Assembly (NCBI GenBank): GCA_050084515.1
Contig: CM114272.1
Span: 1-64,000, forward strand
Length of the DNA: 64,000 nt
Direction: 5' to 3'
From: Blasia pusilla
Taxonomy: Eukaryota; Marchantiophyta; Marchantiopsida; Blasiales
Part shown: positions 28,301 through 41,110 of the stretch, piece after piece
Numbering within the stretch: position 1 is the first letter of the stretch
Layout of the letters: every line of letters starts with the position of its first letter
Position numbers and translations under genes: made by a program
The notes under the pieces: generated by a model
Database searches by the model: none
The model's input: only the letters and a program-made list of their open reading frames with translations
What the model was told of the DNA's origin: nothing

Positions 28301-29600
28301 TCATGTAAATTTTTACCGAGTAGTGGAATTATTTAGAAGAGTGGAATATTATTACACCTATATTATTTAGAAGATTTAATAAATTTGTTTTTTCAAAATT
28401 TGAAATGAAAACTATGAATTTTTTTAAAAGATAATCATGTTAATTCATATGATATTTTGGGAAAGAAAAATGAAGTTGAGTGGAAAATAACTTCATTAAT
28501 TAAAATTACAATTCAATTAGTGGATGTTACTTTGGTGGGAAGGGGAAGAATAGTTATTTTTTGAACTTTTATGGGGAGTAAAATCATTGAGGAGAGTTGT
28601 GGTATTATTTAAATTTTAATGAGGAAAATTTTTTATTTTTATTTTTTTAAAATTTAAAATCAAACTGAAATTTTGTAGTGAAAAATATTTCTAAATTATT
28701 AAAAAATAATTGGCATGCTAACAAGATGCTTTATGAAAACTGGGCTCAGAGTTTCAGAGTGAATGGAAGTGTTTCAAAACTAGACATGGACAAAAGGACT
28801 CCCCGGAGTCGTGAGACTGACTAGAAAATTTGGAGAGAAGCATGAGAGATTTCACGTCCGCATGTGGAGAGAGAACACGAAATCGGAAATTCACGCAAAG
28901 AAAAGAAACGCCGGTCTCGAGCTTGGAACAACAGTGGGAGCCGTGATCTGAGGACTGATTTTCTCGTTGCGCACCGCGAGAGGATCCGAGTCTCGCGCCT
29001 TCTCCATTTCTGTGGACTAAAGAATCAAGAGCTCGCATGCTTGCACAATCTGCTGTAAGACGTCTACTGGTCGCGCCCAGCAAATGCGCCGCTTGAATCA
29101 GAGACCTTCACCGTACTCGACGCCTTATGAGTGCTAGGAAATCCCTGGATGAGACCATGTGAGATTTGAGATTCCAGCCCTTCCAGGGTCACGATATCAA
29201 GGTGTCCAAAAAGCGGGAGTGTAAGGTTAGTGGCCGAGAAGAAGATTTTATTTCGTAGTCCGTGGATGGCACAACTAAAGGTCTCTTACGATTAATTCCC
29301 AAAACTCCATCAAACTGGATGGACCCCCTCATTTCCTGGGGCAGTGGAGATTGCCTCCGCATTATGACTGCGTAAGGATTGGATTTACTCAACAAGTCGG
29401 AGTTGGTTGATTGTGATCGTGTAGGCACTGGCAACTGAGTTGTGCAGAAGCTCATGTGGAAGTGTGAGGAGCAGGTCATTCTCGTCTGGGAGGTGCCGGG
29501 GTTTGAAGTGCCGAAGACCTGACCTAACAGCAATCTTGGCGGCGAGGAGCGGGGATTTGTGTGGCGGGGGTAGTTGTACGCCGGGTTTGTGAAGTTTGCT
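25309..29600. other. AT-rich intergenic region, no gene supported
   Basis: About 4.3 kb with long A/T-rich stretches (25650-27130 and 28140-28720) around a GC-richer block at 27170-28130 that resembles decayed retroelement or LTR sequence but carries no recognisable domain. The last 800 bp before the uL18 gene is probably its promoter and leader; frames on both strands there (28754-29533) show no conserved product. Confidence 0.45.
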
Positions 29601-29625
29601 TGGGGTTGAGAGGAGAAAGAATTGG

Positions 29626-31598
29626 ATGATGGGGTCCTTCGCAGCTCGTGGGCTGGGAGCTGCTGCTCGCCATCTCTTCGAGACTACTTCTAGATCACTG
29701 TTGCCCTGTCAGGGTTGGAGGCAGTCGCTGGCCACTTCGCAGTCGTTTAGCTTCTCCTCTCGTTCTAGACACAGACAGAGGAGGCAGGATTCTGATGAGG
29801 AGGTATGAGCTTTCCGGATGTCACTCCCTTCTGTTGTGGATGTTCCAGCAGAAGAGAATTGCGTTTTTAAACCTGATGTCAGCCGGGGTATGACCGAGCT
29901 TATGAATTTTCCATCTGCCTATCTTATTGGATGTGTTTTCATAACCCACGATCATTGGAAGTCTGAATTGTGAATTTGGAGAGGGCTAGATTTCTCGAAA
30001 GTATACACTAGCCATACTCTCTGTCTTTCGATCTGATTCTGCTGGAGTTGGGCAGAGAGTACGAGTACGCAGCTTCTGTTTGTAGTGGATCCCTACAGAA
30101 ATCTATCCTTCAAAGCCCAAGACGATCGAAAGCATGAAGTCTGAACTTGGGAAGGAAAGAAATACTTGGATTTCTTGAACGTCTCTTCTGACCGGAATCA
30201 GCTTAGAATGCATCCGGCTGTGACGTTTCATGAAATCTAATCCATAGTTTCATGGATTGTACGAGCCCAGTCAGGGTGTGGAGGAATTTGATATGATACA
30301 GGATAAGAGAATCAGAGGAATTTGGGTTGATATATATTCCATTTTTTTTTTGGGGGGGTTGTTTTTGGAATGTATTTTTTTTGGGCAGCTCTGTGCTGCA
30401 GCTGCTTTTGCAGCTGCAGCTGACAGGTTTTATCCAGATAAATCTCAGAAATTAGGAACCGCGGTCGGGCAGATTGATGACGAAACCATAGTGGTAGTGT
30501 TGGAATCAATGTATTGGAATGTGGTCATAATTTATGCAACCGTGACATTTCGTTGAATTTATCCCAAGTTTGATGACTGCTGCAAGCGTAGCCCGGGTGT
30601 ATCGGAAGATGTAGATGTGATACCATAGCAACAGAGAAGAGGACCACAGAAGTTTTAGGGTTGAAATGCATTTGCAACTGTTTCTATTAATGGTGCTGCT
30701 GACATTTTTTTTGTCCAGCCTCCAAGTCATCCAAAACTAACAATTCACCCGAAGGGCAGAAATTAGAAGTCCTACGAAAGCATAGAAATGGCTTAAATTA
30801 AACGGTTGCTTTGAAATGACCTTGCAAGTTGATGATAGAAATTTGTATAGCCAAGACACACATCTGATGCACAATGTCCAGTGAACTCCTGTTGCAGCAT
30901 TGCTTTGTCAAGGTCTCTACTGTCTAGAACTCCCTTAGATCCAAGAAATAGGAATTAGACACTGCTGGAAAATGGTCTTTTCAAATTGTCTGTCGGTTAG
31001 CTCCCATTATTATTCGGATCATAAGATCATTTCATAAGTGAGCTACAAACTTTTGAGAAAAGGTTTTTGCTATTAGACATTCCTGTAGCTCATGCTTTCA
31101 TTCTTCAAGACTCGAGGACAATTGCTGACCAAAACTTGTGTGTGTGTGTGTGTGTGTGTGTGTGCACAGCTCGAGTGGGATGAGGATGTCGATCGTGAGT
31201 TGCCCTGGCCTAACAGGAAAGCTAAAGAACAAGCAAAGAAAAAGAATAAGCACCGAAGATCCTTCAAACTTCGTTGTGAGAAATTTCTTAAACCCTTCAC
31301 CCTTGATATCTTCATCTCAAACCGATTTGTGCATGCAACAATAATGCACAGAGCATTGCACAAGGTGGTAGCTGTAGCTAACTCCAATGCCAAAGAGTTC
31401 CGGGGCAGTCTACCTTCTTACGGTGACATTCGAGCTTGCTGGGTCATTGGGAAAGTTCTCTCTGACCGGGCCAAAGAAGCTGATGTGTACACAGTTGTCT
31501 ATGAACCGAGGAGAGGAGAAAAGATCGACAACAGGATGCAAACGATTTTGGACACCTTGGTAGAGAATGATATTGCCCTGGAGTTGGACAAAAGTTGA
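29626..31598 (+). CDS. Ribosomal protein L18 (uL18) family protein, probably organellar
   Basis: Two coding exons, 29626-29802 and 31170-31598, encode 201 residues. Exon 1 encodes an Arg/Ser/Ala-rich leader with almost no acid residues (GSFAARGLGAAARHLF), typical of a mitochondrial or plastid targeting peptide. Exon 2 carries a basic linker (NRKAKEQAKKKNKHRR) and then the uL18 fold: FISNRFVHATIMHRALHKVV, VIGKVLSDRAKEADVYTVVY and a C-terminal helix. This resembles the plant L18p/L5e family proteins. uL18 binds 5S rRNA in the large subunit; whether this paralogue does so in an organelle is inference. Two adjacent ATGs (29626, 29629) are possible starts. The intron is 1367 bp and ends in a (TG)14 run. 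An AATAAA at 31877 is a plausible polyadenylation signal. Confidence 0.85.
30395..30420. other. 11-bp perfect inverted repeat in uL18 intron
   Basis: GCTGCAGCTGC and its exact complement flank TTTT. It lies within the intron and could form a strong RNA hairpin. Confidence 0.85.
31137..31164 (+). repeat. (TG)14 microsatellite at a 3' splice site
   Basis: Fourteen TG units end five bases before the CACAG acceptor of the uL18 intron, taking the place of the normal pyrimidine tract. Confidence 0.95.
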
Positions 31599-31691
31599 TT
31601 CACGGAGTTGAATTAGGTGATGGTGGTTCAGATGCTACATCCTGCACTTTTTAACCAGTGCTTGTTTGAGTTTGTATGGAGTCAGCGGCTC

Positions 31692-32140
31692 TCATAAAAT
31701 CATTGCACATCGTAGCAATGAGTTTACAATTTTGTTCCAACTCACAGTTTATGTTACTAGAAATCACTATGAAAGTCTGAATCCATTGCTCATACACATG
31801 AGTATCTGATAGGATTATTGTGTTTTCTAGGGATTGCGTTACAGCAAATCAGTCAAATGTCATATTTGCTCTTGTTAATAAAATCATTGTGGAAAGCATG
31901 TGGATAAGAATCCCACTCAATTTTGTAGACCTCATCTTTTAGTGATTGCACAAGGATGAATATATTAGTCTAGAGCATGCGCATATTTGGCCCAAAGCAA
32001 ACATACAGAGAAAGAGAGAAATTGTAACTTTACGACAAAGGTGGCTTGTCAAGTCTCGCGACTTGAATTGTCTAAGAGAAGCTGATTGCGCAGGTGCCAC
32101 TAAGGGGCTATATGTACAATGATACTAATAATCAAGAAAG
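31692..32140 (+). repeat. Dispersed repeat A, copy 1
   Basis: Aligns by eye to 46622-47240. Shared blocks include TATGAAAGTCT, ATCCATTGC, ATACATGRGTATC, TCAAATGTCA, ATTTGCTCTTG and TAARGGGCT..ACGTACAATG-like ends. It starts about 95 bp after the uL18 stop and contains the AATAAA at 31877, so the gene's 3' end probably lies within the repeat. Confidence 0.75.
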
Positions 32141-32143
32141 AAC

Positions 32144-32610
32144 GATGGAATGAAGAATTTCTACTGTGGGCATGGGCCTTGTGGTGCCAATGCAGAGACC
32201 TTTGAATCATGACATATCCCATGAATCATTGAATCCACCACAGGCATTTATGAAATTTTACCCAAACTGCATGTGGTGGTGCTGTAGGAAGCTGGTAAGG
32301 TTGCTGTAAGGTTCATTAAGGAAGAGAGGCTGATTTCCGCCTTATGTCACAGGAGTTTAGTAAGGTATTAAGGTGTAGCATGCACCTTACAGAATTCCAA
32401 ACTGCCCAATTTTGTACCTTTGTACCTCAGTCTTCTATTGAAGTATTGAGGCTTTATTATCTGGAAGAGTTCTGTGCTCAGGCATTGCTAAGAAAGGTGT
32501 CAAACTGGGCCAGATATTTTTCTTTTCTGATAGAACCAATTGTAAATGTCGAATCCTATTTGCACTCGGAGTCTTTGACATTTACTTGAAGGTTACTGTT
32601 TCCTACTCGT
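32144..32610 (+). repeat. Dispersed repeat B, copy 2
   Basis: Diverged copy of 23000-23520, immediately adjacent to repeat A. A short frame at 32344-32589 runs through it without a recognisable product. Confidence 0.8.
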
Positions 32611-33478
32611 ATGACACTTATGTCCGCTGCTCATTGTATGGTCCATAAACATCTAAGAATTGCCCCGTCATCAGCCAACTGTCATGTCATCCTCAACACG
32701 AAGATTGAATTCCAGAGTTCAGCCAGGAAATAATTCATGTTGCCAGATCTCAAAGTAGTGAGAAATTGCTGGAATGGCTGTTATCACTGGTTTTTATGTA
32801 AATGTTTTATAAATGTCCCTTGTGAAGGTAAGACAGTTATCACCTGCTGAAACTAGTACCTTCCACATTACAAATTACAAATAGTCTCCTAAAATAAGTG
32901 AACTAATAAAATGATGTCCTAGGCCAAAGCCACGCTGACAAACCGACCTAGCAGACCAAGAACCTAATCTGTAAACTGTAGTTATGTAATTGACTTCACA
33001 AGTTTCCTATAGACCATCATGGTCTCTGAATCGTCATAATCTGATTGATGTCATACAAAAGTGGGCAACTGGGGACAGATTCCCTTGTACCCATCTTGGA
33101 ACAAATAAATTGCACCCATCTTGGAAGAGACAATTCCATGCTTATCGATTTTACTTACTAATTGTCCAATCTGTATTCTTACTCGTTTGCTCAAAAATAA
33201 TTCTGGTCTAAAACTATATCGCATTGTACCAGCCAATCGACCAGAATTAGAGGGGCACAAGTTGACACTTGCTGGAGCCAACATGAATAGCTTCTAAAGA
33301 ACTTATAATTCTTGTCCCAACTGGAGCTCGTAGATTAGGGTAATTTTCATTCCAATCGCCACTAGGGTAGCAATTTCCTGGATGGTCTCAGGGGTTCAAC
33401 TCCAACGGGTCACATGTGAAGATATTGTAAAGGCTGAATGAGTCATTTAGGAATACAGCATTTGACAGCCTGTTGCAG
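32611..33478. other. Intergenic region between convergent uL18 and POLL
   Basis: Contains the 3' flanks of two convergent genes. No other gene is supported. Confidence 0.5.
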
Positions 33479-36400
33479 TCACCAATTGCGCTCATTGGGT
33501 TCTGGGAATGGAAGTCCAAGTTTCTCAAATATCTCCTCCTCCGTTTCACACTGAATTGACACTTCACTTGCTTTTGTCTGAAAAGACGCTGATCATACTT
33601 TAGTACTGGGCACAAAGGCCATGAACTGGTTTGAAACCCCAAGAATATTATTCACAAACTAAGGTGATGAATGATCAGAATGAAACCATCTATTGATTCT
33701 ACAATTCCCTCATCCAACAGAGGCTTTAGCTCTTGCAGAGTGGTACTTGAAGTTCCAAGTCCACAATTGCATATGCATAGCAATTTAATTATTTTTCCGG
33801 TAAGGTAGTGTCAGGGTTCAATGTTGAAAGATGATTATGTCGGACATGTTTTCCAGCAACAGCAACAAACTTAGCTGACAGACACAGGTCTAGACTAAAT
33901 CAATTGATGTGCTCAGGAGATAAGGGGCTGAGTAGTGGAACTACTATTTCAGAACATATTGGAAAACTAACTGTGAATCTTAGAACCGAGTCCAGAAGCC
34001 ACCAGACATCAGCGAATGATGTTTTTGGATCCGGAACTATTGTGCAGTATGTGCGTGAAACATTTGTATAGAGTCTGAGTGCTTACATCTTTTTGGTTGC
34101 CAACTCTTACAAATAAACCCTGGTCACTGAGTTTGTAACCTTTTGTTCGTGCCAGGTACCTGATCCTGCAGTAGTAAGATTACCAACAGGGAGAGTGAGC
34201 CCAAGTTAGTGTCACACCAGATGCAGGGCCAATCCAGCTCAAAGAAAATCTATATGAAATGAACCTGGTGGCTTACATGAACCTCAAATCAGTTCAAATG
34301 TTACAGGTATTGTTGACTTCAAGCAGCCATTTAGATGGCCAAAGTTCCAGGTTACTAAGAAACGAACACCGTTGCCCTCAAACATGAGTAGCAATTATTC
34401 AACTACAACACTTCTGCCTTTGAATCTTTATGCAACCAACCAGTCGTGTTAAAGAGTAGAACCTTCTGTTCAGTACGTCGTTTCCTGTGAAGTACACTAG
34501 TGCGAATGCATAAATCTCCTTGGGGTAAATCTGCATGGAGATATTCCAGATCAGATCTGGGGCTATTCATTGCAGATAGATTATTGGAATAGACAAATGA
34601 AGAAATTTCAAGACCGGCTGCAGGATTTTCATAACGTTGACCACACTTTTGTAATTCTAGTGATGATAAAATCCGCATACAACGCATGCAGATTTTTGAA
34701 GCCTTTGAATCCAATCAAGAATTTTAGGCAAAACCAACCATTGTCCTAGTGGGTCTCGAAGGCAAGGAGTAAATGATATACTCCACCATCCCCAAGGATA
34801 GCCATACCAGGGCTACGAATTGAAAGCTGGTTAGTGCTGTACACTCTATATTGTGATCCTGATCTGTGAGTAGAGTAACGTGATTGATATGTTTTTTGAA
34901 CAACGTACTGCTGAACTTTTTGTCTTCTTCCTGAAAGTACTTTGTCCCACCTTGATATCAATTCGACGATGATGGATATATTGGGGTAGTTTACAGATAC
35001 CCATAAACGTCTCTACTTTGTGCATGCGGTTCTGTTGCAGCAGCAGCAGACATCAGTTTTTGAAGTAGTTGTGGTAAAGAATTAGCCATGTCAAAGCAAC
35101 AACTACCCAAAAGATTTCTTCGCTTCAATTTGATATGGAAAAAGAGTAGGCCCTGATGGTTTGACACCATGTATTTTGGTGATGTGCACTTATATTGACA
35201 GTGAACCACCTGTTGAACCATCAATTGTAGATCAAACAGTAAGAATCGACCCGAATATGAAGAGATACCTCAGTAAGTGGGATTTGACATTCGGTCAAAA
35301 ATTCTAGATCTACCAGCTTCCTTATCAGTCGTCCCATTAGATCCTCATGGCTGCATCGAATGACAATAATAAAAATCACACGTGAGAAAAAATTAGCTAG
35401 CATGCTGAATGGAACCTACAGAGGTGGATGTTAGCCAACACAGTTGCTGCAGTTGCTAATGTGAATTTTTTGCACAAAGAATACACCTGTGACCATCTGG
35501 ATGGGTGATCAAAAGGTCAATATCTCCACAAGTAGCTTGGCCACGCCGGTAAGAGCCTCCTATTGTCAACCATGCCTGCAATATGGAAGGAGAGAAACCA
35601 AGTCTATATTCGAACACTGTTCAAGGTGAAGAGGAGATTGATGCCTCATCAACATAAACCATTCTCTCAACTTTTTTCATAACCATGAGGTGAGAAACTC
35701 AGAAACTGCACGCAATCCTGACACAGAAGCCATGAATTGTACAAATGCTATGAAAATAAGCACAACGCCTAAGTTTTTGCACAGAGTAAACCATCTAATG
35801 TGCATGCAGGAAATTGATTACGTTGGCAGAAAGAGAGTGAATTAACTAAAAAAATTCCGATCTCTGCAACGAACTGGCGTTGATGATATTCTGATTACAT
35901 ATTCTCATACTGTGTTCTCTCAATATTTCGTACAGTGGAGCATGAGAATTCCAAACATCTACCGTATGGTAGAAATTTTTTTTGACTTACACCAGAACAA
36001 AGGTCTTCAAGCACTTGCTGCACGAAGGCCCCTGCTTCTGTGACCTCTAACCGCGGTATTCGCAAAATGATGTCATGGTGATATTTCAAACCTATACGAG
36101 CCATGGAAGGTAATGAAGGGTGTTGTGTGAGATCCTGCAAAGTCTTGTAACCAGCCTGGTAAAGTTGTTTCGCGTACTTGGGACCGATTCCCCACACACC
36201 TGCGAATTGCTGCATTGTCTGGACCTGCATAAGACATTCAACTTTGTTTACTGCGCTTGGATAGATGGAAAAATGTGCTCTTTACAGTCGTGCATGATTC
36301 TTCAGTCATACAGACAGTTGAGTGACTTTATCGCACAATTTATCTGATGTCCTTTCAAGTGACTACATAAACAGATCAAGTGAAACCTTAAGCCAGGGCT

Positions 36401-38461
36401 ATATAGGGAGTGTTGAACTATAGGGAACAAACTAAGCATATTAAGTTTGGCAATTAGACATTGTAAGTTCAGCATATTTGTGAAAACACTTACTTGAAAA
36501 TTAGATTTGAGGTTTTCCAGCTTTTTAAGCTTCCCCGTACATAAGATCTCTTTAATCTTCAAAATCATTGCCTTCCCAATCCCCTGTATGCCCTTGAGCT
36601 CGTCAGCGCTAGAGATTCTATAGGGTAGTTTATCAAGTTTGTTAGCCACCTGCAAAATCAAAGATTTTTTTATTCAAACCACTAGTTCAAATTGATTTCC
36701 ATGGGCAGGGTTACAATGTTCAAGTATCTAGATGACAGAGGTCAGCCTTGGTTCTAAGGAACAAACAATCCAAGGATATGTTTCCAGCTGTTGACAATCT
36801 ACTCGTTCCAATAGAAATTGTTGACTGGTCTTCATTGATTATAGGTGTTAGTGTGTGATATCACCTAAATGAAGATATGCCATAATTGCAGAAAAGCCCA
36901 ACTATCATCCGTTCACTAGATATCTGATTGCACATGATCTTAGTTACTAGCAACAACCTATTAAACTATACAAAATTTGACTAGGTTTAAAGCTACCAGA
37001 AATAGATACTACTATCAACTTCAGAACGTAGGTAGCCTAAATCACTTGGTGACACATAATAGACCTTAATTAGATCGACTATGTAGATGGAAGACATTGA
37101 GCAGCTGCACCGCCTAGCAAGGTAGATATAACCTCCAGTATTCACATTTGTGGGATAGTGGCAGAACAATTGACTTCAACGCTATCAGGTCATTCGAAAT
37201 AGTCTGTTGGTTGATATCTCTGTAATTTGAACTCAACTGATCAAATAAATAGCCAAGCTTGGAATGAACTAGGAGCTTAGTCTGAGAGCAAACCTTACGA
37301 TATGTTAGGGCCCTCCATTCATCCGCAAAGACATCTGCATAGATTTGAGACAGTTCGGATAAGGGTCCAGTAACATGCTTGTTAAAGTCTGGCATGTCAT
37401 CTTCCAAGTTCACCTTGTGTCCTTGGTCATCGATGTTCTCTGTCATGATAGATTTATCGTTCCCCATCTCATGTACTCCCTGGACAGAAATAGGTGTTTC
37501 ATTGCCAGCAACTGTAAGGGATGATTCTGCAGCTGTATTACATTGTTTTGTAGTTTGTTTTGGCAGAGCTTGCTCGTTTTCTTCTATCACTGTACTCATG
37601 TGAATCTGAAGTTCCACCAAACAAAAGGGTTCACAGGAGATGAGTTCTCCATTTTTTAAACACTCTTCAACCCAGCTATATTGTACGAATTCCTGCAATT
37701 TAAGAAGCAAAGAGTCATACCTCTGTTCTCTCACAAGCTGATGTTTATCAAGCAACAACAAAGATTACAGGAAGCTTTAGTCCACTCTGGGCTTCTTCCT
37801 TTCTCAAAATTTCCTTTTTTTCGTGTATGCTTTTTCGCTTCATACTAGCCGGAAAAAGTTGCAGACCAAGTTCCTCATGCCTCCGAATTTCCCGAGATCG
37901 AGCTCTTTTGAGAGAGCACTTTGATCGGCAGCCAGAACATAGATTCGATCATATTCTTCAAGAAAATCTTTTGGTTCTTTGAGGATGGTCCCACCAAGAT
38001 CCGCAAATCTGGCGCGCCACACCTAGCAACAAACGAATTATACTGATTTTACCGACAAGTATCGTAATTTTGGATCGACTTTAAAGCTGCCAGGTCAACC
38101 ATTTTGAGAGATCTTCAGGAAGCTCTCCATTCGATCCAAATTCAATGTAATTGGTATCCAAGAAAGTGAAGCTTTGCGTTTAAGATTTTTCCGTGGATGA
38201 AAGAAACTCTTTCATTTCAGGACTTCAAACTACTGATAATATTGAGCCTGAAACCGAAAGAAAACATACGAAGAATAGAACCGGATGCAATCCACAATGA
38301 TTCTGCACTTCTCTGTCCAAGACCGGTACCTGCAGGCGTCTTCTGTTGATACCCGTTTCGATGAAGAAAGCGCGTATACCGTCAAAGAAACCCCCCGATG
38401 ATTTTTCTATCGGATCAGATTTACGTCTTTTAGGTCCATCGGTACTGCTTCTCGATTTCAT
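33479..38461 (-). CDS. POLL: DNA polymerase lambda (family X, BRCT-containing)
   Basis: Ten coding exons on the minus strand encode about 524 residues: 38330-38461, 37867-38022, 37294-37692, 36494-36649, 35991-36224, 35487-35575, 35269-35350, 34951-35031, 34463-34530 with 34087-34165, and 33479-33577 (eleven segments listed; phases all agree). A BRCT domain occupies about residues 27-115 ([29 protein letters not shown]). A linker, then the 8-kDa lyase domain ([30 protein letters not shown]) and a second helix-hairpin-helix ([14 protein letters not shown]) follow. The palm has GGSYRRG and catalytic GDIDLL, with the third Asp in [11 protein letters not shown]; then [23 protein letters not shown] and the terminal [13 protein letters not shown]. 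Plant Pol lambda is of nearly the same length. It fills gaps in base-excision repair and end joining in the nucleus. The exon-2 donor could instead lie at 37846, adding seven residues. Confidence 0.95.
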
Positions 38462-39599
38462 GGCGCTTCCGTCAGGTTCAGAGTTGGAGAACTATAGGTT
38501 CATTTCCTATGTGTAGGATGTAGCAGGTACCAAGAGAAGTGCAAAGTGCGATTCAATGACCAGTTGTCGACAAACTGAGAAGACGGAATGCTCAGGTTCA
38601 CACACTAAAAGACTGAAGTTTATTTTGAGTGGAACGCAGGGAAGTTAACGAAATCGAGGTTGTCCTTTGCTGGAATTGAACGAATTCCCCATCATCTACT
38701 GGCCTATCATACCGTCAGCAACACGTGATCGCCGGATGCGATGATCTGTCGCTGCTCAGCCTGGTTTCTTGAGTTCTATTCGTTCTCGCGTTGTCGCCTA
38801 TAAGTTGTTGTCGAAAGTTTCAGGCTGTTGAGCGGATCTGCACAAGCGAATTGGAAACCACCTCTCTGTCTGGCAGCGAAATCCGACCAGGGCTCAGGGT
38901 CTTTGGTCCCAAGGCTACTACTTGCTGGCGACTCCTCCCATGGGAACTTGATTGAAGTTCAGAACAGGGTCTGTCACCATCAATCACGGGAAGAGTAGGA
39001 TGGGAACACAATCCAAGACCTCTGAAAACTCCAATCACTACATGTTCACTTGTGCAACATTAAAAATTGTAGCAACGACCTTGGGCTAGTACTCCTAAGG
39101 TTGCTAGCACCGGATTTGTTTGTCATACTCCGTAACGTAGATTCACTGCTCAAAAGTTGCATACAGTAAGTGAGGAACGTCTTATGGGGATCCATGAGGC
39201 TCTGTTGTCATAGGTTTCGTTGTTGAGATCAGGAAGCTGCCGTACCAGCACTTACCGCTTCGAAATTGTAAGCACTCTCACTTGCGGAGAGAATCTCCCT
39301 TTTCTGGTAGCACATTGTAAGCACTCTCATGTGGGGAATAAAGAGCTCCTACAACAGTTTTTTTTTATTCTTCTAAATAAAGGGTTTTAAGGGAGTCTTC
39401 ATTTATATTACTAAACGTGCTGAGAAAACATCCGAACCCGTGGAAAAAGTAACCCTTGAAAAGAAGTACGAACTAAACTAATCATATTGGGCAAAAACTA
39501 CACCTCACACCACTTATAACCGCACTCTCATATATTTCACATGGCAAGAAGAAGATGGTTCTCCCTCGACGGGCGACAATAATTATTTTTTGTGTGCAA
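38462..39599. other. POLL upstream region
   Basis: Presumed promoter and leader of POLL followed by AT-rich DNA. No TATA box is obvious on the minus strand near the start codon. A minus-strand frame at 38820-39038 has no recognisable product. Confidence 0.45.
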
Positions 39600-39675
39600 C
39601 ATGATTAGTTCCTTCACTCCCGTGAAGGGAGTGAAGGGTCTAATCATGGAAGGAGTGAAGGGTCTAATCATGGAA
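39600..39675. repeat. Long imperfect hairpin with duplicated arm
   Basis: Arms at 39600-39621 and 39627-39648 pair over 22 bp with two mismatches around a GTGAA loop. The 3' arm segment starting GGAGTGAAGGGTCTAATCA is duplicated in tandem with a 24-bp period (39628-39675). Confidence 0.85.
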
Positions 39676-40569
39676 CAGGCTGCCCATTGGTTCTCTTGTA
39701 TGGCAACTTAGTAGTTCTCTAGTATGGTGCTTTCTTCATTTCTTATGTACTAGCGTGCAATCTAACCCAATCATGGTACAAAAAATTTCTTGCTGCCCCA
39801 TTATCATGTGAAAATCAAAGAGATGTTTCTAAATCAAGAAGCTATCCACCCTTAATAATATAGATTACATGTAAGTGCTAGTTAAAAAAAAATATGAGTG
39901 GAATAAAAGATGAATCGAGAACTTATAAGCCTTAAAAAAGGGGCTAACTTGGAAATCAATTAACCAAAGGCATATCCACCCTAACTCCCAAATGCATGGC
40001 ACGAACATCCTTAAATATTGAGTACTAGATTCCTTGCTTTTAGGAGGCCTCAACATACTTGAATTGCCTTCTTCCCCATCACATACAATGTAATCCATGA
40101 TGTAGAAGCCAATGCTTATACACCATGCGGCCTCTTGAGGAGCTATATTCTAGATTCCCTCCTCTTGACCACCTGCTAGGGGCATCTTAAATCATTGGGA
40201 GGAAATAAACTTTAATGAACGGAGGCTTTGGAGAGGCATGAATGTTGCTTTTTCCAAGTGGAGTGCCCAAACTTACCTAGAGGTTAATTTTTAGGAATGT
40301 CGTGTGGGGGGATTTCTCACTTGGAACGTCCTACTTGGCTTGTTACAAACCCATTCCAATTTTTGCAGTAGGTGGAGATGACCTTAGTGGGATGATGGCA
40401 AGTGAAACTTTTTCTTATGCTAGAGCTCCATACCTAAATCCAATATAGTTCAATCGGTATGTAACTAGAATGGTCCCAACATCTCCTCCAAATGCTCTCC
40501 CCCTAACCACTCCTTGTCAAGCCTTGTCATATAAGTTAGTGCCTTCAAAAATCGCACTCAAGCCTTTCA

Positions 40570-41110
40570 CATACCCTTTATAGTAGTTCACCTATCCCAT
40601 GAAATCTCAAACTTGACTGACATTTGTAAGGTGGGGAAAGTTTGTAATATCCTATACCTTTGTGTTGAACTCCAATATCCCCCACATAAATGGCATGTCC
40701 TTGATACTCAACTTGGTCATGAAAAAGATGTAATTTGTTGGATGCAACTTCAACATATATTTTTAATAAAAAAGGTCCAATTACCTCCTCCACATGTCAC
40801 TCATGATCCTTAACCCGGGAAGTAAAGACTATGATGTTATCTATATAACTCCTTAAAAACTCCTAACCTGCCAAAATCCTATTCATTACACACTTGAACT
40901 CTACAAGCGCAACTTGATCTACAAGAAAACCCAACAACTCGGATGTGTAGAACATGGTCTTGCTTATATAGACCTCCACTTCGCCTTGGTTTAAAATGAA
41001 CCCCTTCAATTGGTGCATATCATGCTCCACAAAATATGTCCATCTACAATGCATAAGTCCAACTATGCCAACCTTTCTACTTTGCATAGCGGTACAAAGT
41101 ATCAAAGTAA
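40570..41110 (-). mobile_element. Decayed Ty3/gypsy reverse transcriptase fragment
   Basis: On the minus strand, a CVMNRILAG block is followed after a stop by SYIDNIIVFTSRVKDHE (about 40805-40850), then KLHLFHDQVEYQGHAIYVG at about 40680-40740. This is the RT thumb-palm order of Ty3/gypsy elements, with the catalytic YIDD changed to YIDN and at least one stop between blocks. The remainder to 41350 is too decayed to read. Confidence 0.7.
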